Shown one piece after another: positions 50,863-58,227 of a stretch of 64,000 nucleotides of DNA (position 1 is its first letter; every line of letters begins with the position of its first letter). The notes beneath the pieces were generated by a model. The model worked only from the letters and a program-made list of their open reading frames with translations. It did not search any database and was not told the origin of the DNA. A program made the position numbers and the translations under genes. Source of the DNA: Uloborus plumipes. Its lineage: Eukaryota; Arthropoda; Arachnida; Araneae; Uloboridae. Location: the NCBI GenBank assembly GCA_038373865.1, contig JAXGGA010004432.1:1-64000 (forward strand), written 5' to 3'.

Positions 50863-53800
50863 AGAAAAAAGGAACTTTTTGTGGTGAAATTCGCGTAGTT
50901 TTACGCCGAAAGAGTTGATTTGTGAGAATTGCTAATTATTCACTTGATAAAGTGTTCAAATCGCTTAGAATTATTGTGATTTCTTCTCAAAAAGACTACA
51001 AAAGCAGTTCCATCTCCGGTAGATCTGTTTGCAAATTATTGGATGTATTACTTGTTTGTGTGATCATTTATTTAATAAGTAGTTTGAGAATATTTGAAAA
51101 TATTATTTTAGTAAGTAATGCAGTCATTTATTCTTGATTCAAAAAAATAAAGCGATGATGTTATTAACATTTTTTTTTTTGAACTGAGTTCAACAAATAT
51201 TTGTTTTCCCGTGTCAAAATGAATAAATATTTTGTTTCTCTCAAAATTCATAAAGTATCATTTGAATTAGCTTCAAAGCATTTAGTTAATTTTAAGGAAT
51301 ATGATTTTTGACTTGCGTCAAGTAGTTTTTATTTTTGTACTACAATGATAGATGCATACATTCAATGAATTTCATGATGACAGAATTGATCTGAGAATTT
51401 TTTGCCAGAAGCTTGAAGAAATGAATGGATGTTTGAATAAAAGAGTTGTGAAGTTTGAATAAGTAAATTATTGATATCTAAATTCTACACAGTATGTCTT
51501 AAAGGAGAGCCTTAATGCTCTCCTGAAGGTTTTATTTTAGAATTATATATTAACTTCCTTGTGATTTTAAGTTTGGGAATTCCAGGGAAAGCCCAATTTT
51601 TATGACACAGAATAAGAATTTCGATTAAACGCTGAAATTTATTAAAAGTACTATACATTCTACTAGTTTTTCATTCGTTGCATATCGAATCCTCAGGACA
51701 GTATTTCTTGGAATGTCTTTTCTACATTTCATTATTATCATAAAAAACATTGTTTGTTGATTCACCACCAAAAGAAGCTATTGCAAATGAACGGCTTTCC
51801 TCAACATATAGGCATCAACTCACATTTACATTAGGGATGCAACGATAAGCAAATTGGCCGATTCCCGATTACCGATTAATCGGTCGTTGATAATCGGCCG
51901 ATTAATGATAAGGATGATTGTTTTTAATACTACCAATTTTACAATCACGTTTTTCTCTCTCATACAATTCCGAGTTTAGAAATAGTAAATAATTTATTTC
52001 CAAAAGAAGATTTTTTTTTTTTTTGCATTTTCCTAATTTTCACAAAATAGTTTTAATATTTTAGAAAATTTCTATATTATTGACAACCAATTTTCATATT
52101 ATTGTCAATAATATTACATTAGCACATTGTTAATTATGTTAATTGGACATAAAAATTCAAAAGGAGGGAAGGGGACGCTGTGGTGAGCACTCCAATTAAG
52201 GAGTACTTTTGATTTAAATTCTTTAGTAATTAGTAGGTATTATTGAAAAAATTAGAGGTTATCTAAAAACACTGTACTAAGGAGAAAACTGTCGCCACAT
52301 GAAAAATGTTGCAACATTGTCTATGTATATTTATTCAAAGTAGGAGAATTAATGTATAAAAAACTTTATATTAACAGTGAGGATTATTATTATTGTTAAT
52401 GAAATTATTCATCATAGTTTCTTAGTGAAGGTATGCTTTTAAGAATACTACTTAAAAAAAAATTTTGGCTGATTAATCGGCCCGATTTCGCCGATTATTA
52501 ATAATCGGCATATTGGCCAATTATGGCCGATTAATCGGTGCATCCCTAATTTACATCAAATCCTTTGTGCTCTAAATCAATTAAAATCTGTTGTATTCGT
52601 TACTTTATTGTTCTCGAAAAAGAAAGGACAAGTTCACTGAATCTACTAGAAACCTTCGAAAATGCTACTACCATTCCCAGCGAGTAACAGTAAAAGTGAA
52701 ATTTTATCAGGTGGAAAAGCGGGAATTCGCTTGCCTCCGGTCAAAACTGATCCTTCAAAATATGCCATCGTAATAGCTCATTACATAATTTCGAGGAAAA
52801 CAGAAGCCAAGAAACTTCTATTTCCATCTTATTACAAAGCATTCGTTTTGCGGTTACATTAAATTGAAGAATTCTTTGCGGTTAATAGTAAAACTCAGAG
52901 TGCTTATCTTTTTGATATTATGTGATATTTATTCTGTCGTCATTCTTAACTTAGTTTTTGTACCTTTTACACCATTATTTATAATTACTTATGTTCAATA
53001 ATGTAAAATAAAATTATGTTTTTCTTTACGAGCACTCAAATTTCTACATTTTTACCTAAGGCTTAACTTATTTTCGCCATAAATATTTTTCCATTTTTAA
53101 AGACAGCACGAGATTAGCACTTATAATTTTTAACTTGTTGCCCGTAGCCTTATTCGTTACATAGTACAAAGGATGATTACAACTACTTAGCGCTGTTAAA
53201 AAAAGTCCCATATAGTTTACGGTTTGAAAGTAACAGTGGGTAAGTTTCAAAAAACCGTAAACGTTGGTAAAAAACTGGCGACTATATGTTTTGCTTTTAT
53301 GGCTTTGCACAGCCAACCCAGATATCAGTATAATATCTTAACGTTTTTATAAGACAGTTTCATTTCATTTTAAAGTCGAAACATGACTGTCCCACTTTTA
53401 CTTGGGAAATTCCAAAACTGGGTTTTGCTAGGCACAGCCAAGTACGAGTTTTTTGGGTATTTTCTCCACAAAGTCGCCTCGAAATCAATTTTTCACGAAC
53501 AGATGAATCTAAGTCATGAATTCTTTCAAATACGTTGGAAAGTCTGAATTATGAGAAAATGCGTAATCGATTACTATTTTTACATAATCTAATCGTTTCA
53601 GTAATCATAACTGCGATTTGGTCGAGGACTTTAATCGTAATCGTAATCTCTAATTTTTCATGTTCGTTATAATAATCGTAATTGATTACATTTTCTGGTA
53701 ATTGACTCCAAGTTTGCTCAATAGCATTTTAAAACTACTGAATTGAATCCAAGTCATGAATTCTTTTCAAATATGTTGGAAAGACTGTGAGAAAATGCCT

Positions 53801-55635
53801 TTAATTACAAGTTTCGATCATTTTCAAATCGGAATTCGAAGTGAAAAATGTATCAAGACTTCTTGAATAAAAACAACAAATAAAAGTAAACACAATTGAA
53901 AAACTAAAACGCACCCAGTACTGGGGAGACCTGCTAGAGTGACCAGTAAGGGTGCCATTATTCTCTCCTATACGGTTCCATTTTTCACAAACGGTGCTCC
54001 TTGAGTTGAGTTGCTAGTTTTTCACCCAAGCTGCGGGTGAAATCTCGGCTCCCTACAGGGTGCCGCTGGTGCTATAAGCGTTTCAATTAGAATGAATACT
54101 GTAAAGTCGCTTTGGACCGCATTTTCCGGGATTTGTACCTGAAATTGATTTCGCGTTCCTACAACTGTAGTCTGGTGACAACAGCCAAAAAAAAAAAAAA
54201 AAAAGGGGTAAAATTTTTGCATTTTGTTGACGTATTGTATGATTTGTCTAAAACAAAGCGTCGTTGTGAAAGCGTGTGATGAAATTTACGTTCGGAGCAC
54301 TTCTCATTTCTTAAAAAGTACTCGAAAATGTGCAATGAGCAACCCAATGAACCCCAATAGCATTTATTTAATAAAACCAATATTTGTAGATAACTTTCTG
54401 CTACACAAATATAACTTTTTTTCGAAAGATGAAATTAAAAATAAATACAAGTGGCAGCTTTTGCTGAAGATTTCATTTAAATTTATCCACTCTCACAATG
54501 AATAGCTCAAATATCAAATAAAGTTTATAAAGAGACATTTCAACTATTTTTTAAACGGCCTTATATTCACGGATGACGTCAAAATTCCACGCTCCATTGG
54601 TGCCGGTGTGTCGGCGGGCCACCCACAATCTGCCCCCTAATCACAGGGGGGAGAGGTCCCGCGTCCCCCTCCGGAGAAAACACGAGCCTTTTGTGTCTTC
54701 CGACCACAAAAGGGGAAAGGACGGATGTGACAACTATCTGAGAGGACCGGAGGATGGGGAGAGTCCGTTTCATGAAAAGGTATTTTTTAAAACCTATTTT
54801 TTTTGAGTGCATTTTACAGATGCGATGCGCATTTAGCTGTCTTTTCCCTGCAAATTGTTCTTTCTCTCTAGTGCGTGCATTGTGTGGCGCTGCATTTGCT
54901 GGGCCCAAATCGGCAAGGGTTATCTAAGGTTCAGTTATATAGGGCGCTTCTTCTCCTTTTCAGTGGGCGGTTGACAAAAAACGAAAAATGTGCAGTAGTC
55001 ATAATGAAATTTTAGAATCTTCCGCCCCCAAACGAGTATTTTATGTACGACGCTTGCGACTAAAAGGCACCGAAATTTGCCAGATTTTTTTCATATTTCT
55101 GTTTTTTTTTCTCCTACTTTTAAAAAAGAACTATTACTACATTTTTCACTCAAATTTTCCCCATTTCTTTTTTAGAGACAAATGTCAGACATTTGATTTT
55201 AAACCAAAGAAAAATAGGTGCTTATAGTAGAAGCAGTAGCATTAGGTAAATCTTAAATATCATAACAATAAGAAATGAATTAATATCTTTGTGAAACAAA
55301 GCTGCCTCTGTTTATATTAGAAGCAGTAGTATTAGGTAAATTTTAAATATCATAACAATAAGAAATGAATTAATATCTTTGTGAAATAAAGTTACTGTTG
55401 ACAAAAGAACATCCCCCTAGCTTTGAGATGGCTTTGCCGCCTTGAGTAGCTGCCCCACCCCCTGCCCCCCTAAATGACGGGCCTGATTTTCGTAATACAA
55501 TAAAAAGTAATAGACTGAAAGTTATATGTGTAAAGTTATGGAAAGTGATTACTATGCGTTGCATACCTTCGGAATATTATTGTCATTGATGTCCCATTCA
55601 GCAGAGGGTGTTCCCGAACCCTTGCACATGCTCAT
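19414..55635 (-). CDS. gcm: Glial cells missing (gcm) family transcription factor, whole coding span, seven exons
   Basis: Joined exons are 55635-55567, 44033-43784, 41769-41522, 30295-30178, 22811-22530, 21140-20586 and 19742-19414: 1851 bases, 616 residues plus stop. All six introns have GT donors and AG acceptors, and phases match (0,1,0,1,1,1). The Gcm domain runs from about residue 14 (WDIND) to 166. It includes FQEWSDG (30-36), [10 protein letters not shown] (56-65), LKKSCLGV (69-76), [10 protein letters not shown] (93-102), [15 protein letters not shown] (124-138) and [13 protein letters not shown] (144-156). The family binds DNA at ATGCGGGT-like sites through a zinc-stabilised fold and acts in the nucleus; in flies it controls glial and blood-cell fate. 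The tail (190-616) has a Cys cluster near 233-242, a Pro/His stretch near 362-370 and an acidic-hydrophobic stretch at 475-487. The tail exons rest on phase, splice sites and open frame, not on family similarity. A further 5' exon cannot be excluded. Confidence 0.93.
20053..20060 (-). promoter_or_regulatory. Gcm-type octamer in gcm intron 6
   Basis: ATACGGGT on the minus strand, fitting the degenerate Gcm consensus AT(G/A)CGGG(T/C). It lies in the short intron between exons 7 and 6. A few such matches are expected by chance in 64 kb. Confidence 0.15.
20586..21140 (-). CDS. gcm: gcm exon 6 (long C-terminal exon)
   Basis: Completes codon 323 and encodes residues 324-507 plus one base. The acceptor is tttttacag-like (tgttttacag|GTTATG); the donor is GACG|GTAAGA. 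It begins [17 protein letters not shown] and includes a Pro/Leu/His run ([13 protein letters not shown], about 360-372) and many His and acidic residues. [13 protein letters not shown] (475-487) sits in an acidic context and could be a transactivation motif; that is inference. The frame is open through all 555 bases. Confidence 0.9.
22167..22503 (+). repeat. MITE family 1, copy B (gcm intron 5)
   Basis: Ends CACTGCAAAAAATGAATG and ...CATTTTTTGCAGTG. Internal units as in the family. It ends 26 bases from the exon 5 donor. Confidence 0.85.
22530..22811 (-). CDS. gcm: gcm exon 5 (cysteine motif exon)
   Basis: Completes codon 229 and encodes residues 230-322 plus one base. The acceptor is tttcacag|GAGAAAC; the donor is GATG|GTAAGC. 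Its start holds a compact CxC-x4-CxC motif (C233, C235, C240, C242; [10 protein letters not shown]) followed by C252. The remainder is acidic and Ser-rich ([29 protein letters not shown]). A MITE ends at 22503, 26 bases beyond the donor. Confidence 0.88.
23098..23118. repeat. Poly(T) tract, 21 bases
   Basis: Uninterrupted T run in gcm intron 4. Confidence 0.9.
23624..24374 (+). mobile_element. hAT-type non-autonomous element, copy 1 (gcm intron 4)
   Basis: Ends TAGGGATGCACCGATTAATC and ...TCGGTGCATCCTTA. A perfect 8-bp duplication ATTTCAAC flanks it (23616-23623, 24375-24382). Both ends are packed with CCGATTAATCGG-type repeats. No transposase frame. Confidence 0.9.
24689..25203 (+). repeat. 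MITE family 1, copy C (gcm intron 4)
   Basis: 515 bp, the longest copy, with TA on both sides (24687-24688, 25204-25205). An internal block of about 85 bases is present twice in tandem (around 24768-24965), which explains its extra length. Confidence 0.85.
25342..25800. repeat. Inverted repeat (fold-back), gcm intron 4
   Basis: The arm 25342-25481 pairs with 25662-25800 (AATTGAACCGACTTTGGAAC against its near-complement). Both arms share CGATACTACATTTAAACATA. The loop is about 180 bases. No target duplication was resolved. Confidence 0.75.
26050..26395 (+). repeat. Fragment of the Tigger-like element interior (gcm intron 4)
   Basis: Shares GTGGCCCGCTAATGAGTTTC and many later stretches with 58620-58930. 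Terminal repeats are missing. Confidence 0.65.
26476..26671 (-). repeat. 3' LTR of the Ty3/gypsy element
   Basis: 196 bp, no difference seen from the partner LTR at 28961-29156. It follows the polypurine tract on the minus strand. Confidence 0.95.
26715..28262 (-). pseudogene. pol fragment: RNase H end plus integrase of the Ty3/gypsy element
   Basis: The open frame (28274-26715) starts inside RNase H ([28 protein letters not shown]). An integrase follows: an HHCC zinc region with H133, H137, C167, C170, a DDE core with D199 (LDIIGP), D258 (TDQGRQF) and E294 (AVERWH), and a C-terminal tail ending beside the polypurine tract. Spacing between D258 and E294 is 35 residues, as usual for the family. 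All integrase landmarks are intact, yet protease and reverse transcriptase are absent, and the fragment joins gag in a different frame. Confidence 0.93.
28262..28776 (-). pseudogene. gag fragment of the Ty3/gypsy element
   Basis: The open frame starts at ATG 28776 and carries a gypsy-type capsid region: [20 protein letters not shown] near residues 22-41, [27 protein letters not shown] and [14 protein letters not shown]. The frame stays open to 28129, but from about 28260 it reads pol DNA out of frame, so the real gag sequence ends there. No CCHC zinc knuckle is present; it was lost with the deletion. Confidence 0.85.
28961..29156 (-). repeat. 5' LTR of the Ty3/gypsy element
   Basis: 196 bp, no difference seen from the partner LTR at 26476-26671. 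The primer-binding site follows it on the minus strand. Confidence 0.95.
29161..29374 (+). mobile_element. RTE/SINE-like 3' end beside the LTR element
   Basis: Contains ACCCGGACCACGAGACGATG, AAATCGGTCCAGGCGTCTTC and the terminus GAAGTCGGTTAAAAAG, typical of RTE-type 3' regions. The LTR retrotransposon is inserted immediately to its left. Confidence 0.5.
29684..29691 (+). promoter_or_regulatory. Exact Gcm-binding octamer in gcm intron 4
   Basis: ATGCGGGT, the established optimal Gcm site, 490 bases upstream of a tandem duplication's second unit and inside intron 4. Fly gcm is known to autoregulate. One octamer can occur by chance, so function is speculative. Confidence 0.25.
29700..29965. repeat. 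Tandem duplication, 135-bp period (gcm intron 4)
   Basis: GTATGTAACTCT begins at 29706 and again at 29841, and the following 100 or so bases match with few differences (GATAAAATTCACGTTCTTTG in both). Confidence 0.85.
30178..30295 (-). CDS. gcm: gcm exon 4 (linker after the Gcm domain)
   Basis: Residues 190-228 plus one base. The acceptor is tTTTAG|CTCCACC; the donor is AAACG|GTAAGAA. It is in phase 0 with exon 3 and phase 1 with exon 5. The product is basic, with [16 protein letters not shown] and a short PIPKKNG end, consistent with a nuclear-localising linker. I do not recognise a named domain. The call rests on phase agreement and strong splice signals on both sides. Confidence 0.82.
30480..30889 (+). 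repeat. MITE family 1, copy D (gcm intron 3)
   Basis: 410 bp with TA on both sides (30478-30479, 30890-30891). Same unit structure and the GGAACCTCTGCTGCCAG segment. It begins 185 bases upstream of exon 4 in gene direction. Confidence 0.85.
30890..33303. other. gcm intron 3, part
   Basis: A+T-rich intron sequence with homopolymers. Only the CpG-rich block at 32760-32960 stands out. Confidence 0.6.
32760..32960. promoter_or_regulatory. CpG-rich unique block in gcm intron 3
   Basis: A G+C-rich patch with many CpGs (GGCGGCGCGCTCC, TTCGCGGCGCTGCC) and the E-box GCAGCTGG near 32852. It has no inverted ends and no resemblance to the repeats here. A candidate enhancer by composition only. Confidence 0.2.
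33311..33608. mobile_element. hAT-like MITE, first of two at one site (gcm intron 3)
   Basis: 298 bp with long inverted termini starting CAGGGATTCAAGT. CCTTAGG flanks both sides (33304-33310, 33609-33615). The sequence CCAGTAGCGATTGCAATTC near the right end is mirrored near the left. Confidence 0.8.
33616..33809. mobile_element. hAT-like MITE, second of two at one site
   Basis: About 194 bp of the same family (AATTCAAGTGAAAC ... GTTTTACTTGAATTCGGC). It begins directly after the CCTTAGG of its neighbour and is followed by CCTTAG at 33810-33815. Confidence 0.7.
34861..35367 (+). other. 168-codon open frame of unknown status in gcm intron 3
   Basis: The longest open frame not explained by gcm or a retrotransposon. 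It starts [19 protein letters not shown] and ends [10 protein letters not shown] recognise no domain. It is antisense to gcm, mixed in composition, and overlaps a locally less A+T-rich stretch. Chance is the default explanation. Confidence 0.1.
35407..35730 (-). repeat. Dispersed repeat family 3, copy 2 (gcm intron 3)
   Basis: Reverse orientation of 14104-14412. It contains TGACGCATGCGTAAATACGG and ends in AAATCAGACAGTAAG. Confidence 0.65.
35731..39723. other. gcm intron 3, part
   Basis: No element with resolvable ends. The phrase ATGGGACTTGGT recurs (36288, 37560) with a similar following TATAG, hinting at an old dispersed repeat. Confidence 0.5.
39724..39981 (+). repeat. MITE family 1, copy E (gcm intron 3)
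   Basis: 258 bp, the shortest copy. It has fewer internal units; the flanking TA is not preserved. Confidence 0.8.
41371..41396. repeat. (AAT)n microsatellite
   Basis: About 26 bases of AAT units, 126 bases beyond the exon 3 donor in intron 3. Confidence 0.9.
41522..41769 (-). CDS. gcm: gcm exon 3 (C-terminal half of the Gcm domain)
   Basis: Completes codon 107 (Gly) and encodes residues 108-189. The acceptor is tattgcag|GTAAGCC; the donor is TTGCAG|GTAAAT. It encodes [20 protein letters not shown], then [28 protein letters not shown] and a basic stretch EARR. Cys 110, 115, 124, 128 and His 127, 151, 153 are the likely second set of zinc ligands. The domain ends near residue 166; the rest is linker. 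A MITE lies only 68 bases upstream (41838-42188). Confidence 0.97.
41838..42188 (+). repeat. MITE family 1, copy F (gcm intron 2)
   Basis: 351 bp, ends CACTGTAAGAAATGAATG and ...TTTTTTGCAGTG. It ends next to the polypyrimidine region of the exon 3 acceptor, 68 bases from the exon. Confidence 0.85.
43329..43717. mobile_element. Tigger/pogo-like short copy (gcm intron 2)
   Basis: 389 bp with a decayed left end (CTCCCGATTTTCG, then GGAATTGGGTGGCACG as at 58250) and right end GGATAACCGATAGTTTACTG. TA lies on both sides. Confidence 0.7.
43784..44033 (-). CDS. gcm: gcm exon 2 (core of the Gcm domain)
   Basis: Residues 24-106 plus the first base of codon 107. The acceptor is gtccgcag before GTG AGC; the donor is CAAG|GTGAGA. 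It carries [30 protein letters not shown] and [14 protein letters not shown]. Candidate zinc ligands here are C73, C79, C83 and C98 plus nearby His; individual assignments were not made. The exon is very G+C rich with strong third-position G/C bias, unlike the surrounding introns and unlike exons 4-7. Confidence 0.97.
44034..46578. other. gcm intron 1, part next to exon 2
   Basis: No gene recognised. Around 45545-45600 the phrase GAAGAAGGCGTTCCTGG ... GTCGAAACATGTG resembles the 3' untranslated style of some non-LTR or Penelope-like elements, without coding support. Confidence 0.45.
46765..46906. mobile_element. 142-bp PIF/Harbinger-like MITE (gcm intron 1)
   Basis: Inverted ends GGGCTCTGCTCCACAT and, reversed, GGGCTGCTCCACATC. 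TAA lies on both sides (46762-46764, 46907-46909), the 3-bp duplication usual for this superfamily. Confidence 0.65.
47723..48294 (+). mobile_element. Helitron-like non-autonomous element
   Basis: Starts TCTATATACATAAATG after an A and ends with hairpin CCCGG-AGCGACG-CCGGG (48266-48282), then CAAG before T. The position and layout match Helitron 3' ends, although CAAG deviates from CTRR. It contains the common motif ACTGGACCGATTTTAACCA. Confidence 0.5.
50104..50310 (+). repeat. tRNA-derived SINE (gcm intron 1)
   Basis: The head has GGCGCAGTGGGTCTGCCCG (A box region) and GGTTCGATTCC (B box). The tail CGCATAGTACGCAGTCCTCA is shared with 14716-14900. Confidence 0.65.
50825..50855. repeat. Poly(T) tract, 31 bases
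   Basis: Uninterrupted T run in intron 1. It may be the reversed tail of a retroposon, but no SINE body is seen beside it. Confidence 0.9.
51832..52548 (-). mobile_element. hAT-type non-autonomous element, copy 2 (gcm intron 1)
   Basis: Same family as 23624-24374 but inverted. Ends TAGGGATGCAACG and ...CGGTGCATCCCTA. A perfect 8-bp duplication ATTTACAT flanks it (51824-51831, 52549-52556). Confidence 0.9.
52557..54539. other. gcm intron 1, part
   Basis: Contains TAATCGATTAC-type degenerate repeats near 53565-53690, probably a decayed DNA element, and nothing coding. Confidence 0.45.
54540..54800. promoter_or_regulatory. G+C-rich unique block in gcm intron 1
   Basis: Holds TGACGTCA (54574-54581, a perfect CRE/ATF palindrome) and a CCCCCTAATCACAGGGGG hairpin-like stretch. 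It lies 770 bases downstream of exon 1. Regulatory role is inference; a decayed element is possible. Confidence 0.2.
55222..55400. repeat. Tandem duplication, 90-bp period (gcm intron 1)
   Basis: AGAAGCAGTAG begins at 55229 and 55319. The units share AATATCATAACAATAAGAAA and the following bases. It lies about 170 bases from the exon 1 donor. Confidence 0.85.
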
Positions 55636-55669
55636 GACCTCTACACGATCACCCCTCCTTCTGCACCTC
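55567..55669 (-). CDS. gcm: gcm exon 1 (first recognised coding exon)
   Basis: Acceptor cattcacag ends at 55670; the donor AAG|GTATGC follows 55567, so the exon has introns on both sides. Coding starts most simply at ATG 55635-55633 (MSMCKGSG...), with a second in-frame ATG at 55629. The exon encodes 23 residues ending in [10 protein letters not shown], the conserved N-terminal edge of the Gcm domain. The acceptor at 55670 means a non-coding or coding exon lies further upstream. The frame is open from the acceptor to the ATG, so an upstream in-frame start is possible. Confidence 0.85.
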
Positions 55670-56237
55670 CTGTGAATGAAAAAAATTTAAAAACATATTT
55701 GCATACTTAGTAAACTTAATTCAATTTAAAATTTAAGATTAAACTTTTGCTGTTACAAAAAACAAATACAAGTATTGAGACTACTCAAATTTTTGCGGAT
55801 AATACGGATAATACACATCATTATTCAAATTCTGGAATTCTCTTGTACTAAACTGGAAAAAATCATACAATTGCGTAATTTTTTGATCGGAAGACTCCTT
55901 CATACGAAAATTATTGATTCTGCGTTACTTAAGAAGCCCCCCCCCCCCGAATTAGCAATTTAGAATCTGAATTTCGCAAAAGGGTGCCAGTTCTTACTAA
56001 AATACAAACTAATGGAAAAGTGCAAAATTTCTTAAGATACTGTGATTAATATTTTTTAATGAAAAAGTCAAATTAATTTTATTCACTTTTTTTGTGATTT
56101 TTATTTACTTTTTTTGTGTTAAACTTTTTCTTTTTTTGTGACTTTAAGATAAGGTGTGCATTTGAATAGCTTTATCACAAGAGATGAACTCCTTCAGCAA
56201 AACGAAGCATGCAATTGAGTACTGAAAGTTAAAAAAA

Positions 56238-56256
56238 GAGAGAGAGAGAGAGAGAG
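56238..56256. repeat. (AG)n microsatellite
   Basis: About 19 bases of AG units, 570 bases upstream of exon 1. Confidence 0.85.
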
Positions 56257-57679
56257 AAAGCATTAAAGAAAACGTATCAGTTGACAGTGATGGCAAATGT
56301 TCTTAAAATCTTATTTCAGTAACTTAACAGTTTAAATTTTTAATTCTTTGGCTACTTCAATAAGGTTAGTAGAAAGTATTGTAGAGAAGTTAATTAACTA
56401 ACCCCGAAGTTCCTATTCCATTCCCCTTTGATAATATTTTAAGCACAAATCCTCCCAAGTATACTGGAAGTACAGTACTATAACAGTTGCATTGTTTATA
56501 CAAATATATGAAAAAGGCAAGTAATCTAGAAATTATGTGAAATGGCGAGGAAGAAACTGTACGTCGCATTTCATGACGTTATACTCGCACCTAAATTCGA
56601 GTTATAAATAAATTAAGGATCTTTCCTATCTCTTAAATAGTACATTAAAAGACAGTTTACACTGACTAAAAACCGGTTCACTGAAAGTATTTTCAAACTG
56701 CAAATCCACATCATAAGAAAAAAAAAGTGGATCTTTGTTGGGATAATTTTTAACTTGATTCCTCACTGGGTGGAAAGCGGGATAGTTTAAATTTCGTATC
56801 ACTCATCTGCCAGATGCAATGTAAACGGGTGATATCGAAAACCCTTTCTTACCGTTTTAAGCCGGTTCATTGAGATGCAAAGTTATTTTTGCTTCTTTCT
56901 GTGTGTTGGTATAGTTTTCTTTGAAGTAATCCATAACCAAATCCGTGATTTTTCTTTTTTATGGGTACAAAAAAATTAAAACTGAAGAAATATTTCTAAA
57001 CCAACTTATATAAAGTGCAAAAATCAAGGTAGAAATTATTTTCTTCTGCAAAACTAGTGATTGTTGTTGTAAATGCGTGAGCCAATTGAACAATTGTACA
57101 GATCAAATATTTATAGGAAACTCATTTGCAATACTACACACGTTTGTCTGGTTAAAGGTACTCCTTTCTCAATGGAAGGATATTGAGTTTTGCGACAAAA
57201 CAGCTGACAAAAGAATATATTACGGCGGTTTTTCTGTCTCAGTTATAAATTTTTTCCCATAAGACCTAACAACTCTGGAACAAGTGTGTTTAATTTTCAC
57301 TGCAAATTTGAACTTCACTAGTCTTGAATTATATAGTTTCACCACTGAGAGCAGAACTTCAAAACTATAGCCTTTCAACGTTTCAGTTACCTGATCTTTG
57401 TTAGCCTAAATTTTATCAAAATATTTGGAACAGTGGGAGCTTAAAAAATGCTTCAGAGATTCTTGAATGGTAAAGTAAAAGTGCCAAACAACTCTGTTTT
57501 ATTTTTTTTTATTTTTATAAAAGTAAAGCAAAGACAGGGTCGTGGGGGTTTTGTTTGCTTATTTGTGATATAGGCAGGGCCCGATCAAGCCAAATGGATG
57601 CCAAGGTCCTAAGGATCACTTTAGTTTAGTCTCCTCTCTCTAGAAAATCTACATATTACTGAAAGAATGAAATTATGAT

Positions 57680-57835
57680 GCCCAGATTCCACGGGCAGGC
57701 AGGACCGTTTTTATATCAAGCCAAGGGTATAGGAGGTCGTGGATTCAGTCCCCACCGTGTCCACCCGTGTGATTTCCTTTTTTTTGTGCTGTAAATTTTT
57801 CTGTGTTGTCTTGATTGTTAATAAATAAAACTTTG
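57680..57835 (+). repeat. Degraded tRNA-derived SINE
   Basis: B-box-like GGATTCAGTCC followed by a CCACCGTG... tail with TTTGTGCTGTAAATTTTTCT, similar to the tails at 14780 and 14535. The A box is poorly preserved. Confidence 0.45.
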
Positions 57836-58227
57836 GAAAATTGTCATTGTTATTGGAAACATGTCATTGTCCTGATTTTCCTTTGAAAAAAGGATTGAGA
57901 GCTGATACTACATAAAACTGTAAAGAATTTATTAAAATATTTATCAACCGAGAGTGAGAGAGAGGGGGGGGGGAGGGGGTAATTTCGAGCTACTCGTTTG
58001 TAGTTCTAAATGCATGACTTCATTTTAAGAAATGGGTTTTTTAATATCATCCAAAAACTCACTTCCTAACAGCTCTGAACTAAAGCTAAGTTCTTTAGCT
58101 AATGTTAAAGTGTAGGAACTAAAATCCTACCTCTTTCCGTAGTTCAAATGTTTCCAGTATTTCCAAAAGCTCAACTTCAGCAAATGCTTCAACTAAACAC
58201 GTGGAAAATTCAGTTATTTTAGAACTA

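Larger units (their letters stand above)
55670..58225. other. gcm 5' region, no coding exon recognised
   Basis: A+T-rich with short homopolymers and one degraded SINE. An upstream gcm exon must exist somewhere 5' of the acceptor at 55670, but none can be identified here. Confidence 0.5.
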
